Translations under genes and position numbers: made by a program | The notes under the pieces: model-generated | Database searches by the model: none | Told to the model about the DNA's origin: nothing | The model's input: the letters and a program-made list of their open reading frames with translations, nothing else | Shown: in pieces, positions 7,900 to 17,649 of the stretch | Layout of the letters: the number at the start of each line of letters is the position of its first letter | Numbering within the stretch: position 1 is the stretch's first letter | DNA from: Lactobacillus sp. ESL0246 | GTDB lineage: Bacteria > Bacillota > Bacilli > Lactobacillales > Lactobacillaceae | Length of the DNA: 64,000 nucleotides | NCBI RefSeq assembly: GCF_003692965.1 | Contig: NZ_REHC01000006.1 | Span: 62,001-126,000, forward strand | Direction: 5' to 3'

Positions 7900-10662
7900 A
7901 TGATTACATCAGAAGAAATTAAACGTCGTTTGTGGGATGGTGCCAATAACTTAAGGGGCACAATGGATGCTAGTCGCTATAAGGACTACATGCTTGGATT
8001 AATGTTTTACAAGTTTTTAAGTGATAAAACTTTGCAGGCATTTAAAGAAACAGCTGCCCTGCCAAATGAGGCAAATGTCTTAGAAGAATATCGAAAAGCA
8101 CATCAAGATTACGGTAAAGACTTAGACAATACTGTTCAACAGGTACTTGGCGGATACATCATAACGCCAGAGCATTTATATCAAACGTGGGTTGAGGATA
8201 TTGAAAATGGTGACTTTGAACTATCCGAGGTAATGGATAGCTTGAACGCTTTTGAACGATCAATTACGGTAACGGATGATTCAGCTGATTTTAAAGGACT
8301 ATTTTCAAGCTCGGTAATTGACTTAACTAATACTGCTTTAGGTAGTGATTTAAACAAACGTAGCAAAAATATCCGAGATTTAATTGGGTTATTTGCGGAT
8401 TTAAATTTAGCTGATTTGCAAAATGGAGATGTTCTTGGGGATGCATACGAATATTTAATTGCTCAGTTTGCTTCGGACTCTGGTAAAAAAGCAGGGGAAT
8501 TCTATACTCCTTCACAGGTTAGCGAAGTAATTGCACAAATTATCGCTAGAACAACAAATATTAGTTCAATTTATGATCCGACTGTTGGGTCTGGTTCTTT
8601 ACTATTAACAGTTGGTAAGCATTTGTCTTATGATCAGCAAAAGAATCTTCATTATTATGGGCAAGAATACATTACTGCGACCTATAATTTGACTCGTATG
8701 AATCTGTTATTGCATGGCGTCAGACCTGAAAATATGGATATTCGTAATGGAAATACAATGTCCACCGATTGGCCAGAAGATCCATCACGCCCAGGTGAAG
8801 GTGTTCAATTCGATGCTGTTGTTATGAATCCACCATATTCGGATAAAAATTGGAACAAACATGAGGAAAAGCCATTAAAGGTTAGCGATCCACGATTTTC
8901 TGAATTTGGCGTCTTACCTCCTGATTCTAAAGGGGATTTTGCATATTTAATGCACGGTCTTTATCACTTAGGGCAAAAGGGAACAATGGGAATTGTTTTA
9001 CCACATGGGGTTCTCTTTCGTGGCGATACAGAAGGAGAAATTCGTAAGAAATTAATTGATAAGAACAATATTGATGCCATCATCGGATTGCCAAGCAATT
9101 TATTTACTAATACAGGGATCCCCGTTGTTGTATTGATTTTAAAGAAAGACCGTCCTTTAGATGCTCCAGTGTTAATTGTTGATGCTTCTAGTGACTTCAT
9201 CAAAGTTGGTAAAAATAATGTATTGCGAGAGCGTGATATTGCCAAAATTGTGGATACCTATGTGAATAAACAAGAGATAGAAAATTATAGCCACTTAGCT
9301 AGCCTAAAAGAGATTAAAGCAAACAATTATAACCTAAATATTCCCCGATATGTAAATACAGATAAAGAAGGAATTGTACAAGACGTTGAAGGACATCTGT
9401 TAGGTGGAATACCACAAACAGATGTCAACAAATTAAAAGTACTTCAATCTACGGCACCCGATATTATGGAAGCATGCCTTGAGAAAATACGTCCGGGGTA
9501 CGTTACTATTCGCGAACCACTAAATGAGCTGAAAACACAAGTTTTAAATAGTGATGCGGTTCAAACAAAGATCAGTGGAATGCTATCAGATATACATAAA
9601 TATTTTGCTAAATACTTCGATCAGCTAAAATCAGTTACTAGCGCAGATGCGATTATGCAATTGAAGAAAGATATGCTGGAAGAAATTAAATCAATCTTAG
9701 CCAATTATCAAAATGTGGATCAATATGCTGGGTATCAGATTATAGCCACGCTTTGGGCAGATTTTCTTGAAAATGATTTAGAATTAATCAGCAACAAGGA
9801 TTTCTACGGTGCTGGTAGATCACGTAAACCAAATATGGTTACAAAAGGTCAAGGAAATAAAAAACATGAAGTACAAGAAGGCTGGGTTGGAAAAATTGTC
9901 CAAAATAGTTTAGTTAAAGACTTATTGTTTAAAAATGAAATAGCTGACATAGAAAATCAAAAGTCTCAGGTTGATGAATATCAAGTTCAACTGGACGAAA
10001 TTAGAGATTCATTATCAGAAGAGAATGGAGAGTTTGACGTCTTAAATGCGGATAACACAGAATTTAACGCAAAGTTAGTCAATGATGAGTTAAATGAAAC
10101 CATCAAAAACGTGGATCTTCCGGAAGTAGATGCTTTGCAAGAATATATTGATTTCTTAGAAAGTGATCCAAAACCCAAAAAAGAAGAAAAGATTGCCTTT
10201 ATGCAAGAACATGCAACAATTAATTGGAATAAGATTGATAAAAATAAAGACGGTACAGTGGGTAAGGGCAAAGCAAATAGTCGGATTAAGCAACTGAAGA
10301 GTAATATTGAGTTTGAAGAGGGAAGCTATGAAAGTAAATTAGTCAAGGTTTCTGAAATTCTTGATGGTAAAAAGCAAGACGAAAATCGCATTAAAGAGGA
10401 AGAACAGAAACTCGAAGAAGCAGTGTATGCCAAAATACCAAGACTTACTGATGAAGAAATAGATCAGTTAATGTATGCAAAGTGGTTTGCCAATTTACCA
10501 GAAAAATTTGCTGAATTAGTTAGAGAACCAATCAATAAAGAACTGGCTACTTTGAATGAATTAAATAATTTATACTCGGTGACTCTTTCCGATTTGGATA
10601 ATGATATAGAGAAACTTGAAGGCAAGCTAGCTGATATGTTTAACGATTTGGTGGTGAAATAA
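7900..10662 (+). CDS. hsdM: Type I restriction-modification system, methyltransferase subunit HsdM
   Basis: A 920-residue N6-adenine methyltransferase subunit. An N-terminal HsdM helical domain (about residues 5-145) is followed by the catalytic domain. Motif I (DPTVGSGSL, about residue 226) binds SAM and motif IV (NPPY, about residue 310) is catalytic; HGVLFRG and GLPSNLFTNTGIPV are typical of the family. After about residue 560 there is a long, charged, mostly helical extension, Lys/Glu-rich with probable coiled coils, so the protein is clearly longer than the 500-530 residues of classical HsdM. The last helices could bind HsdS. The stop overlaps the hsdS start (TAATGA), so translation is coupled. 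It modifies the host target and partners HsdS and HsdR. Confidence 0.92.
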   Translation: MITSEEIKRRLWDGANNLRGTMDASRYKDYMLGLMFYKFLSDKTLQAFKETAALPNEANVLEEYRKAHQDYGKDLDNTVQQVLGGYIITPEHLYQTWVEDIENGDFELSEVMDSLNAFERSITVTDDSADFKGLFSSSVIDLTNTALGSDLNKRSKNIRDLIGLFADLNLADLQNGDVLGDAYEYLIAQFASDSGKKAGEFYTPSQVSEVIAQIIARTTNISSIYDPTVGSGSLLLTVGKHLSYDQQKNLHYYGQEYITATYNLTRMNLLLHGVRPENMDIRNGNTMSTDWPEDPSRPGEGVQFDAVVMNPPYSDKNWNKHEEKPLKVSDPRFSEFGVLPPDSKGDFAYLMHGLYHLGQKGTMGIVLPHGVLFRGDTEGEIRKKLIDKNNIDAIIGLPSNLFTNTGIPVVVLILKKDRPLDAPVLIVDASSDFIKVGKNNVLRERDIAKIVDTYVNKQEIENYSHLASLKEIKANNYNLNIPRYVNTDKEGIVQDVEGHLLGGIPQTDVNKLKVLQSTAPDIMEACLEKIRPGYVTIREPLNELKTQVLNSDAVQTKISGMLSDIHKYFAKYFDQLKSVTSADAIMQLKKDMLEEIKSILANYQNVDQYAGYQIIATLWADFLENDLELISNKDFYGAGRSRKPNMVTKGQGNKKHEVQEGWVGKIVQNSLVKDLLFKNEIADIENQKSQVDEYQVQLDEIRDSLSEENGEFDVLNADNTEFNAKLVNDELNETIKNVDLPEVDALQEYIDFLESDPKPKKEEKIAFMQEHATINWNKIDKNKDGTVGKGKANSRIKQLKSNIEFEEGSYESKLVKVSEILDGKKQDENRIKEEEQKLEEAVYAKIPRLTDEEIDQLMYAKWFANLPEKFAELVREPINKELATLNELNNLYSVTLSDLDNDIEKLEGKLADMFNDLVVK

Positions 10663-11918
10663 TGAGCAATCTCGAAAAAAGAAAAGTACCGAAAAGGCGG
10701 TTTAAAGAGTTTGAAAATGCTCCCGCTTGGGAACAGCATAAGCTAGGGGATTTAGGAGAAATCAAATCAGGAATAGGATTTCCTGAAAATGAGCAGGGTG
10801 GAAAAAATGGAATTCCCTTTTATAAGGTATCTGATATGAATAGTCCACAGAATAAGATTAAAATGACAGTCTCTAATAATTATGTTTCTGAAAAGCAAAT
10901 TCAAAATAAAAAGTGGCACATTATTTCATATATTCCATCATTAATATTTGCTAAGATTGGAGCAGCTCTAACGCTTGATAGAAAGAGATTAGTTGAACAT
11001 CCATTTTTGATTGATAACAATACAATGGCGTATTCATTGTCAAATGTTTGGAATAAATATTTTGCCATTACTTTGTTTCAAAATATTTATCTTCCAAAGT
11101 ATATGCAAGTAGGTGCACTACCATCTTTGGGTGGTACAGATATTAAAATGATTAAAGTTTTAATTCCCCAAATTGAAGAACAAAAACAAATTGGTTCATT
11201 CTTCAACCAACTCGATACCCTCATCACCCTTCAACAGCGTAAGCTCAATAAATTGAATAACTTGAAAAAATCATATTTGGCAGAAATGTTTCCCGCTGAA
11301 GGAGAGCGTAAGCCAAAACGCCGATTTGCTGGTTTTACCGACGATTGGGAACAGCGTGAGCTCGGAGATAATCTAAAATCGATTCATACAGGTACTAGCT
11401 TATTAGGATCTGATTCTAATCTAGGAATGCCATTGCTTAAAATGGGAAATATAAATAGAGGTTATTTTTCACTTAACAAAATAGAATTCTTAAGAAAAGA
11501 TGCTAATATTGATAACCTAGATCTTGTTAAAAAAGGTGATTTTTTATTTAACACTAGAAACACACTAGAACTTGTAGGAAAAGGTGCCACTTGGACTGGA
11601 ACATCTGACAATTATGCGTTTAACAGTAATATTGCTCGTTTCACTTTTAAAGGTATAGATACAGTATTTTTTAACTACCTCTATAACACAGAGTCCATGA
11701 TAAAACAGATCCATTCCAGAGCAACCGGGACAACTAGTGTAGCCGCCGTTTATCCTCGAGACATTGTTTCTATCTCATATTTGATTCCCAAGCTAACTGA
11801 ACAAAAAAAGATTGGATGTTTTTTCAATCAACTAGATAACCTCATCACTCTTCATCAGCGTAAGATCGATAAGCTCAAAAAACTAAAGGATGCTTATTTA
11901 AACGAGATGTTCGTTTAG
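10662..11918 (+). CDS. hsdS: Type I restriction-modification system, specificity subunit HsdS
   Basis: 418 residues with two target recognition domains (about residues 20-165 and 225-385). They are separated and closed by conserved helical repeats: EQKQIGSFFNQLDTLITLQQR in the middle and EQKKIGCFFNQLDNLITLHQR near the C-terminus. Each half opens with a related segment, PKRRFKEF..APAWEQHKLGD and PKRRFAGFTDDWEQRELGD. HsdS chooses the bipartite DNA target for both methylation and cleavage. It overlaps hsdM by one base and is followed by hsdR 51 bp later. The 63 bp encoding the central repeat (11177-11239) occur again, base for base, at 15537-15599 in a chimeric frame behind hsdR. Confidence 0.93.
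   Translation: MSNLEKRKVPKRRFKEFENAPAWEQHKLGDLGEIKSGIGFPENEQGGKNGIPFYKVSDMNSPQNKIKMTVSNNYVSEKQIQNKKWHIISYIPSLIFAKIGAALTLDRKRLVEHPFLIDNNTMAYSLSNVWNKYFAITLFQNIYLPKYMQVGALPSLGGTDIKMIKVLIPQIEEQKQIGSFFNQLDTLITLQQRKLNKLNNLKKSYLAEMFPAEGERKPKRRFAGFTDDWEQRELGDNLKSIHTGTSLLGSDSNLGMPLLKMGNINRGYFSLNKIEFLRKDANIDNLDLVKKGDFLFNTRNTLELVGKGATWTGTSDNYAFNSNIARFTFKGIDTVFFNYLYNTESMIKQIHSRATGTTSVAAVYPRDIVSISYLIPKLTEQKKIGCFFNQLDNLITLHQRKIDKLKKLKDAYLNEMFV
11177..11239 (+). repeat. 63-bp exact direct repeat, copy 1 (central hsdS repeat)
   Basis: It runs from AGAACAAAAACAAATTGG to CCTTCAACAGCG and is identical to 15537-15599. The third, C-terminal homologue inside hsdS (about 11800-11862) has the same protein sense but many base differences, so the identity of these two copies implies recent duplication or gene conversion. 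Confidence 0.95.
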
Positions 11919-11969
11919 TTTCAGCGTAAGTAAATTCTGAAAATGTAAAAAATAATACAAAAGAAGGGA

Positions 11970-14900
11970 ATGAACACCTTGAGTAATGCACCTAAGGATG
12001 CGACAGAAAGAGAGTTTCAAGAAAAATTCACTCGAGAACTTGAAAAGTATCGGTGGATTGCCCCAGATAGTCTCAACGGAACAAAACATAAGGTTACCGT
12101 TCAAAGCCTAATTAATAATTGGCGTCAGGAACTCAATCGCTTAAATGCTGAACAACTAGAGGGCCAGGAATTAACTGATAACGAATTTGACCAGGTACTT
12201 AAAAAGGTAGGTCAGATTCAAAATAGCTATGAAGCAGCTAAACTCCTTTCAATTGAAGAAGGAAAAGGTAAAATTGATGGAATTTACCGGGATGACAATC
12301 CAAGTGTTACCCGTGATCAAGTAACCTTGACCATCTTTAAAAAGGCCCAAGTTGGTGGCGGTGATTCTAGTTATCAAATTGCTCGTGAAGTTCAGACAGA
12401 GCATGGTAATCGGTTTGATATTGTATTGTTAATTAATGGATTGCCACTAATTAATATTGAACAAAAGCGGACTGATAAAAGTCTTGATGAAGCCTTTGGT
12501 CAGTTTAAACGTTACTATCATGACGGTGAATATCAAAACAATCTGATGGCATTCTCACAAATGATGGTAGTGACATCGGAAATTGAAACCCGGTACTTTG
12601 CTACACCAAAGTCAATTAATGACTTCAATCCAAGTTTTGTCTTTCACTGGGCAGATAGAAAAAATAACATTATTAATGACTGGAAAAGTGTAATTGATAA
12701 CTTTCTTATGATACCAATGGCCCATCAAATGGTGGGGGATTATCTTGTAATTGATGAATCTAGCGATAAAGAAAATCGTCGACATATGCTAATGCGTCCT
12801 TATCAAGTTTATGCATTGCAGGCCATTGAAGGAGCAGCGTTAGGAAAAGATAATTTTGGTAATCCACATGGTGGCTATATTTGGCATACCACGGGTTCTG
12901 GGAAAACCATTACTAGTTTTAAAACCGCTTTAGTATTATCGACTAGGCTAAGTTTTGATAAAGTAGTTTTCATGGTTGACAGAAAAGAGCTTGATCAAAG
13001 GACCGCTGATAATTTTAAGGCATATGCTGCTTATGAGCCAGTTGAGGTTGATAGTACACCATACACATATAATCTGGCTAATACGATGAAACGAAAAAAG
13101 TCTGGTATTGTGGTAACCACAACTTATAAGATGCATTCTTTAGTTAAAAAGCTAGTGGAAAATCATGATAAATCACTGGCTGAAAAGCATATCGTATTTA
13201 TCATTGATGAAGCTCAACGGACAACAATGGGAGATATGCTGGGTGCGATTAAAGAGTACTTCAAAAAGAATGGTTTATTTTATGGTTTTACTGGTACTCC
13301 TTTATTTGAAGAAAATCATGTAAAGGGAAAAATAAAAACGGTAAGAGGAAGAAGCCAGGCAATTGATACTACTGAGAAACTATTTGGCCCTGAATTACAT
13401 CGATATACAATTGACGAAGCTATTCGAGATGGTAATGTTCTTGGATTTAACGTAAATTATATCAATACTGGGGAATATAATAATATTGAAGATTTACGAG
13501 ATCAATTAATTGAAAAGACACTTCGTGATCATCCAGAAAAAGTAGCACGAAAAGTTGAGACCGAGGTTCGCTCATATCCTGCAGACAAAGTCGAAGAGAA
13601 AGCTATGAAAGAAGATCTTCTTAAATACCAAGATGAGACACATATCCCACGGGTAGTAACTGATGTATTAGATCACTGGGAGGAACAGTCTCAAGAACGT
13701 GAATTTAATGCTATTTTGACTACAGCTTATAAAGAGAGAGCCGTAGCGTATTTTGATGAATTTCAGAGACAGTTGGCAGATCGCCAGCAAAAGTTGAATG
13801 TTGCGGTTACTTTTAGCTTTGGTAATCAAAATGCCCCTGATAATATTGCAGATCCTGAATTAGTTGAGCGAATGTTTGAAAGCTATGCTAAGTTTACGGG
13901 CATTAAGTTTGCATTTGGTGATAAAAAGAAAGGTAGCGATGCTTATTTTGAAGATTTGGTTGATCGAGCTACGCATGGTGGAAGTGGATTAAACTCTAAA
14001 AATATTGATTTAATTATTGTTGCTGATCAACTTTTAACTGGTTATGATTCTAAACGGTTAAATACACTGTATGTTGACCGCTCATTTGAACTTCAAAATT
14101 TAATTCAGGCTTATTCAAGAACTAATCGGGTGCTTGATAAAAACAAAAAAGAGTTTGGTGTAATTATTAATTATCAATTACCAGCCATTACTAAAAAGAA
14201 AGTTAACCAGGCACTTGAGTTATATGGTAGTGGAGGAAAGTCGAGTCGAGTAATTGTACCACTATATGATGAAGCAGTAGATATTTTTGTAAAGTTTATT
14301 GAAGAAATGAAGCCAACATTGCCCAATCCAGCAAATTGGGCAAATTTAAAGGAAAATGAAAGTGATAAAGAGAGATTCAAACAAGCTTTTAAATCATGCA
14401 GCAAACAACTCTCATTGGTACAACAGTATTATGAGTATAAATGGGATAATTCCAAATTCACTATTACTGAACATGAGTGGCTTAAATACGTAGGTGCTTA
14501 TCGAAATTTATTTCCACCAGAAGGTCTGGGTTCGAGTGAAGAAGAAGAAATTCGTGAAATAAAAGGACGTACTAAGTTGGCTGATAATCAACAAATTACA
14601 GCTAGTTATATTTTGAATCTAATGAGGGCTATTGGACCAAGAAAAGATGGTTCAAATATCGATCAACATGGTAATGATATTAAAAAAATTAAGAATGCTA
14701 TTCAAGAGCTTAGTGAACGTGGTGAAGATCAAAAGGCACAGTTGTTGAATAATTTTTTAGATGAAAAAGTTATGACTGAATCGTTGGATTCAAGTAAGGA
14801 TATTAATGATGTATACAATGATTGGAAGCATGGTAAATTACACCAAAAAGTTACTGATTTTGCACATCAGTGGGGAATTGATGTCAATGTCTTACAAAAA

Positions 14901-15080
14901 TCTGTGGATAATTACGATCCAATAGACCCAGAAAATATTCCGTACGTTGATGATATTAATAAGAACATTTCGTTTGATGAGGCAGAAGATAAAAGTTATG
15001 GGAACTTATTGACTCATAAAATTAAGGTAATTAAAAAATTGCCAAAATGGATGCGCAGTATATCAAAAAAATATAATTAA
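11970..15080 (+). CDS. hsdR: Type I restriction-modification system, endonuclease/translocase subunit HsdR
   Basis: A 1036-residue restriction subunit. The N-terminal PD-(D/E)xK nuclease is visible as FDIVLLINGLPLINIEQKR (Asp about 150, Glu and Lys about 164 and 166). The SF2 translocase follows: Walker A HTTGSGKT (about residue 306), the Walker B variant IIDEAQRT (about 411), motif III YGFTGTPLF, and late motifs ADQLLTGYDSKRLNTLYVDR and QAYSRTNR. The C-terminal helical part would contact HsdM. It cuts unmodified DNA after ATP-driven translocation. The start is ATG at 11970 after AGAAGGGA; a TTG four codons later (11982) is possible. The frame is intact, with all key residues present. A terminator follows immediately. 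Confidence 0.93.
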   Translation: MNTLSNAPKDATEREFQEKFTRELEKYRWIAPDSLNGTKHKVTVQSLINNWRQELNRLNAEQLEGQELTDNEFDQVLKKVGQIQNSYEAAKLLSIEEGKGKIDGIYRDDNPSVTRDQVTLTIFKKAQVGGGDSSYQIAREVQTEHGNRFDIVLLINGLPLINIEQKRTDKSLDEAFGQFKRYYHDGEYQNNLMAFSQMMVVTSEIETRYFATPKSINDFNPSFVFHWADRKNNIINDWKSVIDNFLMIPMAHQMVGDYLVIDESSDKENRRHMLMRPYQVYALQAIEGAALGKDNFGNPHGGYIWHTTGSGKTITSFKTALVLSTRLSFDKVVFMVDRKELDQRTADNFKAYAAYEPVEVDSTPYTYNLANTMKRKKSGIVVTTTYKMHSLVKKLVENHDKSLAEKHIVFIIDEAQRTTMGDMLGAIKEYFKKNGLFYGFTGTPLFEENHVKGKIKTVRGRSQAIDTTEKLFGPELHRYTIDEAIRDGNVLGFNVNYINTGEYNNIEDLRDQLIEKTLRDHPEKVARKVETEVRSYPADKVEEKAMKEDLLKYQDETHIPRVVTDVLDHWEEQSQEREFNAILTTAYKERAVAYFDEFQRQLADRQQKLNVAVTFSFGNQNAPDNIADPELVERMFESYAKFTGIKFAFGDKKKGSDAYFEDLVDRATHGGSGLNSKNIDLIIVADQLLTGYDSKRLNTLYVDRSFELQNLIQAYSRTNRVLDKNKKEFGVIINYQLPAITKKKVNQALELYGSGGKSSRVIVPLYDEAVDIFVKFIEEMKPTLPNPANWANLKENESDKERFKQAFKSCSKQLSLVQQYYEYKWDNSKFTITEHEWLKYVGAYRNLFPPEGLGSSEEEEIREIKGRTKLADNQQITASYILNLMRAIGPRKDGSNIDQHGNDIKKIKNAIQELSERGEDQKAQLLNNFLDEKVMTESLDSSKDINDVYNDWKHGKLHQKVTDFAHQWGIDVNVLQKSVDNYDPIDPENIPYVDDINKNISFDEAEDKSYGNLLTHKIKVIKKLPKWMRSISKKYN

Positions 15081-15085
15081 TTATG

Positions 15086-15117
15086 AAGCCGAGGATTGTA
15101 TCAATCCCCGGCTTTTT
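15086..15117 (+). terminator. Terminator of the hsdMSR operon
   Basis: AAGCCGAGGATTG pairs with CAATCCCCGGCTT (one mismatch) around a 3-base loop, followed by Ts. The spare hsdS cassette begins directly behind it. Confidence 0.85.
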
Positions 15118-15599
15118 GTCTCCGCTTGGGAACAACGAAAGCTGGGGGAAGTGTTTTCGAATATTCAAAGTGGGAATAGGCTTCCTAAATCAAAGCTGAT
15201 CGATGGTGATATTCCATATGTAATTGCAAAGACAACAAATAATGGGATTTATAAAAAAATTTCAAAGAGCACACAAGACTATTCAGGAAATCCAATGAAA
15301 TTATTTGATGCACCTGCAATTACTATTTCAATTGATAATCCTAGAGCTATTTATTTACAAAATTATAAGTTCTTTACGTCTAACATTATGCGTGTGCTAC
15401 AGGTAAATGACATGACAATAGAACAATATGTATTTTATTTAAATGTTGTACGTGGTTTAGCGACAGGATTTGATTGGTCGACAAAATTTAGTGGTCCCGT
15501 TTTAAAATCACAGATTGTAAATGTTCCAAATATAAAAGAACAAAAACAAATTGGTTCATTCTTCAACCAACTCGATACCCTCATCACCCTTCAACAGCG
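15118..15599 (+). pseudogene. Promoterless hsdS target-recognition-domain cassette
   Basis: From base 15121 the frame reads SAWEQRKLGEVFSNIQSGNR, the same conserved lead-in as hsdS (APAWEQHKLGD). A different recognition domain of about 120 residues follows, and it ends in EQKQIGSFFNQLDTLITLQQR, encoded by a base-perfect copy of the hsdS central repeat. The cassette is thus bordered on both sides by sequence shared with the active gene, but has no ribosome-binding site and no ATG; only an in-frame GTG at 15151 is available. It looks like a silent donor for swapping the first recognition domain of HsdS. The frame then runs into a DUF262 protein. Confidence 0.75.
15537..15599 (+). repeat. 63-bp exact direct repeat, copy 2
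   Basis: Identical to 11177-11239 and in the same orientation. It ends at CAACAGCG, where the sequence changes from hsdS to the DUF262 gene. Confidence 0.95.
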
Positions 15600-17334
15600 A
15601 TTAACGAGCTTGACACTGTTATTAAAGGCACTAGCTGATGTTGATGAGCAAGATCGGGATGAAATTGAAGAAGAATACTTAACCAATAAGTATCTGGATG
15701 ATAATAACCACTTAAAGTTAAAACCGGTTGAACACGATTATGAAGCTTTTTGTTCAGTAATGAACAATATGGTTGGCTTTGATCAGGCATCTAAGGTTAT
15801 TGATAATTACAACTATTTTCGTAAATTAATCAAAGACAGCGAAATTAATAGTGCTGAATTATATGAAGCAATGAATCATTTTAATATGGTTTACATTGAA
15901 TTAAGTAGTGATGCAAATGAAGAAAATCCTCAGGTTATTTTTGAAAGTCTAAATTCTACAGGTGTTTCATTATCATCTTCTGATCTTGTGCGTAACTTTC
16001 TGTTAATGAAACTTGATTCTCAAAAACAAGCTGAACTCTATAAAAAATATTTGGTAAAGATTGAGCGGATGTTTGCAACCAAAACATTTGCTGAATTTAT
16101 TCGACATTATTTAATAGTTAAGACCCATGTATCAGTTAAAAGAAATGGTGTTTATAATAGTTACAAGGATTATTTCCTATCGCAGGGATTAAGTTCTGAA
16201 GATGCTTTAGCTGACCTTTTTAAATCTGCTAATTACTATGATCAAATTTTGAATCATAAAGCTAATGATAACAAATTCAATAAGATTCTAGAGCATATCA
16301 ATGTTATGGATAGCAAAGTTGTATTTCCTTATCTAATGCTGTTAATGAATTTACTTGATGATGGTGAAACCGATCAAGTGGAAGTTAATAATTTGGCACA
16401 CATTTTAGAAAGCTATTTATTTCGATTGAAAGTATGTCAAATGCCAACTAATGGATTAAACAAAATTGTTGTAGGACTTTGTGATCTTTCTAAAGAAAAT
16501 GGCAACTTAAAATTTAGATTGCTTCGGCTACTTAAGGCGAATTTCCCAGATGATCGTAAATTATTAGATAGCTTAATGGAAGTAGATTTATACCGCCAGA
16601 GAAATGACCTAGCTAAATTATCCTTAATAGTCTTAGAAGAACATCGAACTAGAGAAACCATTAACTTTGATGATGCTCAGGTCGAACATATTATGCCACA
16701 GTGCCTTAATGCCGAATGGCGACTTCAAGTCACTAATGCTGACAAGATGAAAGAACAATACGGTGGAACACTAGGTAACTTAACACTCACCAAATATAAT
16801 CAATAAATAAGTAATAAGTCTTATAGTGAAAAGAAAGAGTTTTATAAGGATTCCAATGTTTCTCTCACACGAGAAGTTGCTGAAGTTTATGATAAGTGGG
16901 GCAAAGATGCCATTATTAATCGAACGGAAAAATTGACTAAAGAATTAATTGAAATTTTTCCGATGCCTGTTATTAAAAAGGTTAGCAAAGAAGAGGTTAC
17001 TGGGGAATATACAATTGATCAGTCCCCTGATGTTACTGGTAAAAAGCCAGTTCAAATTACAATTAGTGAAAATGAATATCCTGTAAGGACTTGGCGTCAG
17101 ATGCTCATTACTTTCCTTAATGATATTTGGAATAAAGATAGTCTTAACTTTGATCGTATCAAAGAGAATCGTCAATTGAGCCGTATGCTTTTTAGGCCAA
17201 GGAATACGCCAGAAAAATTGGAAAATGGTACGATTGTGGAAACCAATTTCTCCGCAACAGTAATATTGGCTATTATTACTAAGATTTCTGAAATCTGTGA
17301 TATTGCTGATCAAGTTTCTTATGCAGTAAAGTAG
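15592..17334 (+). pseudogene. Decapitated, interrupted DUF262/DUF1524 (GmrSD-like) nuclease gene
   Basis: Downstream of the hsdS cassette the frame continues QQRLTSLTLLLKALADVDE. This is the (DG)QQRLTTLTLLL signature that lies some 80-100 residues into DUF262 proteins, so the whole N-terminal part with the start is gone. The central part includes NPQVIFESLNSTGVSLSSSDLVRN, and a C-terminal DUF1524 His-Me-finger motif VEHIMPQ is present near 16680. A single TAA at 16804-16806, inside the conserved GNLTLTKYNQ/ISNKSYSEKK region, splits the frame; it stays open to 17334 beyond it. DUF262+DUF1524 proteins include the GmrSD type IV restriction enzymes that attack modified DNA. This copy is very probably dead. 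Confidence 0.8.
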
Positions 17335-17391
17335 TTAAAGATGATTGGGCAAGGATGCGCACAACATATTAGTTCGAGGGTATTTTGATAG

Positions 17392-17449
17392 TGATTAAAG
17401 TGTACTAATTCTTATTTTACTGATTAGAATTAGTACACTTTTTGTTTTA
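17392..17449 (+). terminator. Terminator; right copy of the island-flanking repeat
   Basis: GTGTACTAATT pairs with AATTAGTACAC, followed by TTTTTGTTTT. It is a near-copy of 6413-6465, with the same sequence before and after but a different loop. The two copies bracket the restriction island. Confidence 0.85.
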
Positions 17450-17637
17450 ATGATAATCTAATATTTTATATGTTCTATGTTTTTATAATTAACCAGTTTG
17501 CTAGGTTGTGTAATCAAAGTAGTGCAATTGAATAATAAAGTTGATATAATAAGTGCTAAAATTGACTAATTTAGTATTAAACTGTAATCATATAAGCCAA
17601 AATTTAGCAGAATAGTTGTTTATTTGACATATTAACT
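17450..17637. other. Intergenic region before the YjbR gene
   Basis: Very AT-rich; TATAAT-like and TTGACA-like hexamers occur (for example GATATAAT near 17546 and TTGACA near 17623) but not at convincing spacing. No gene was seen. Confidence 0.4.
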
Positions 17638-17649
17638 AAGGAAGTGATA

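Noticed and set aside
11177-15599. Invertible hsdS locus of the recombinase-driven type
   Set aside because: The long repeats are direct, not inverted, and no tyrosine or serine recombinase gene lies between or beside them.
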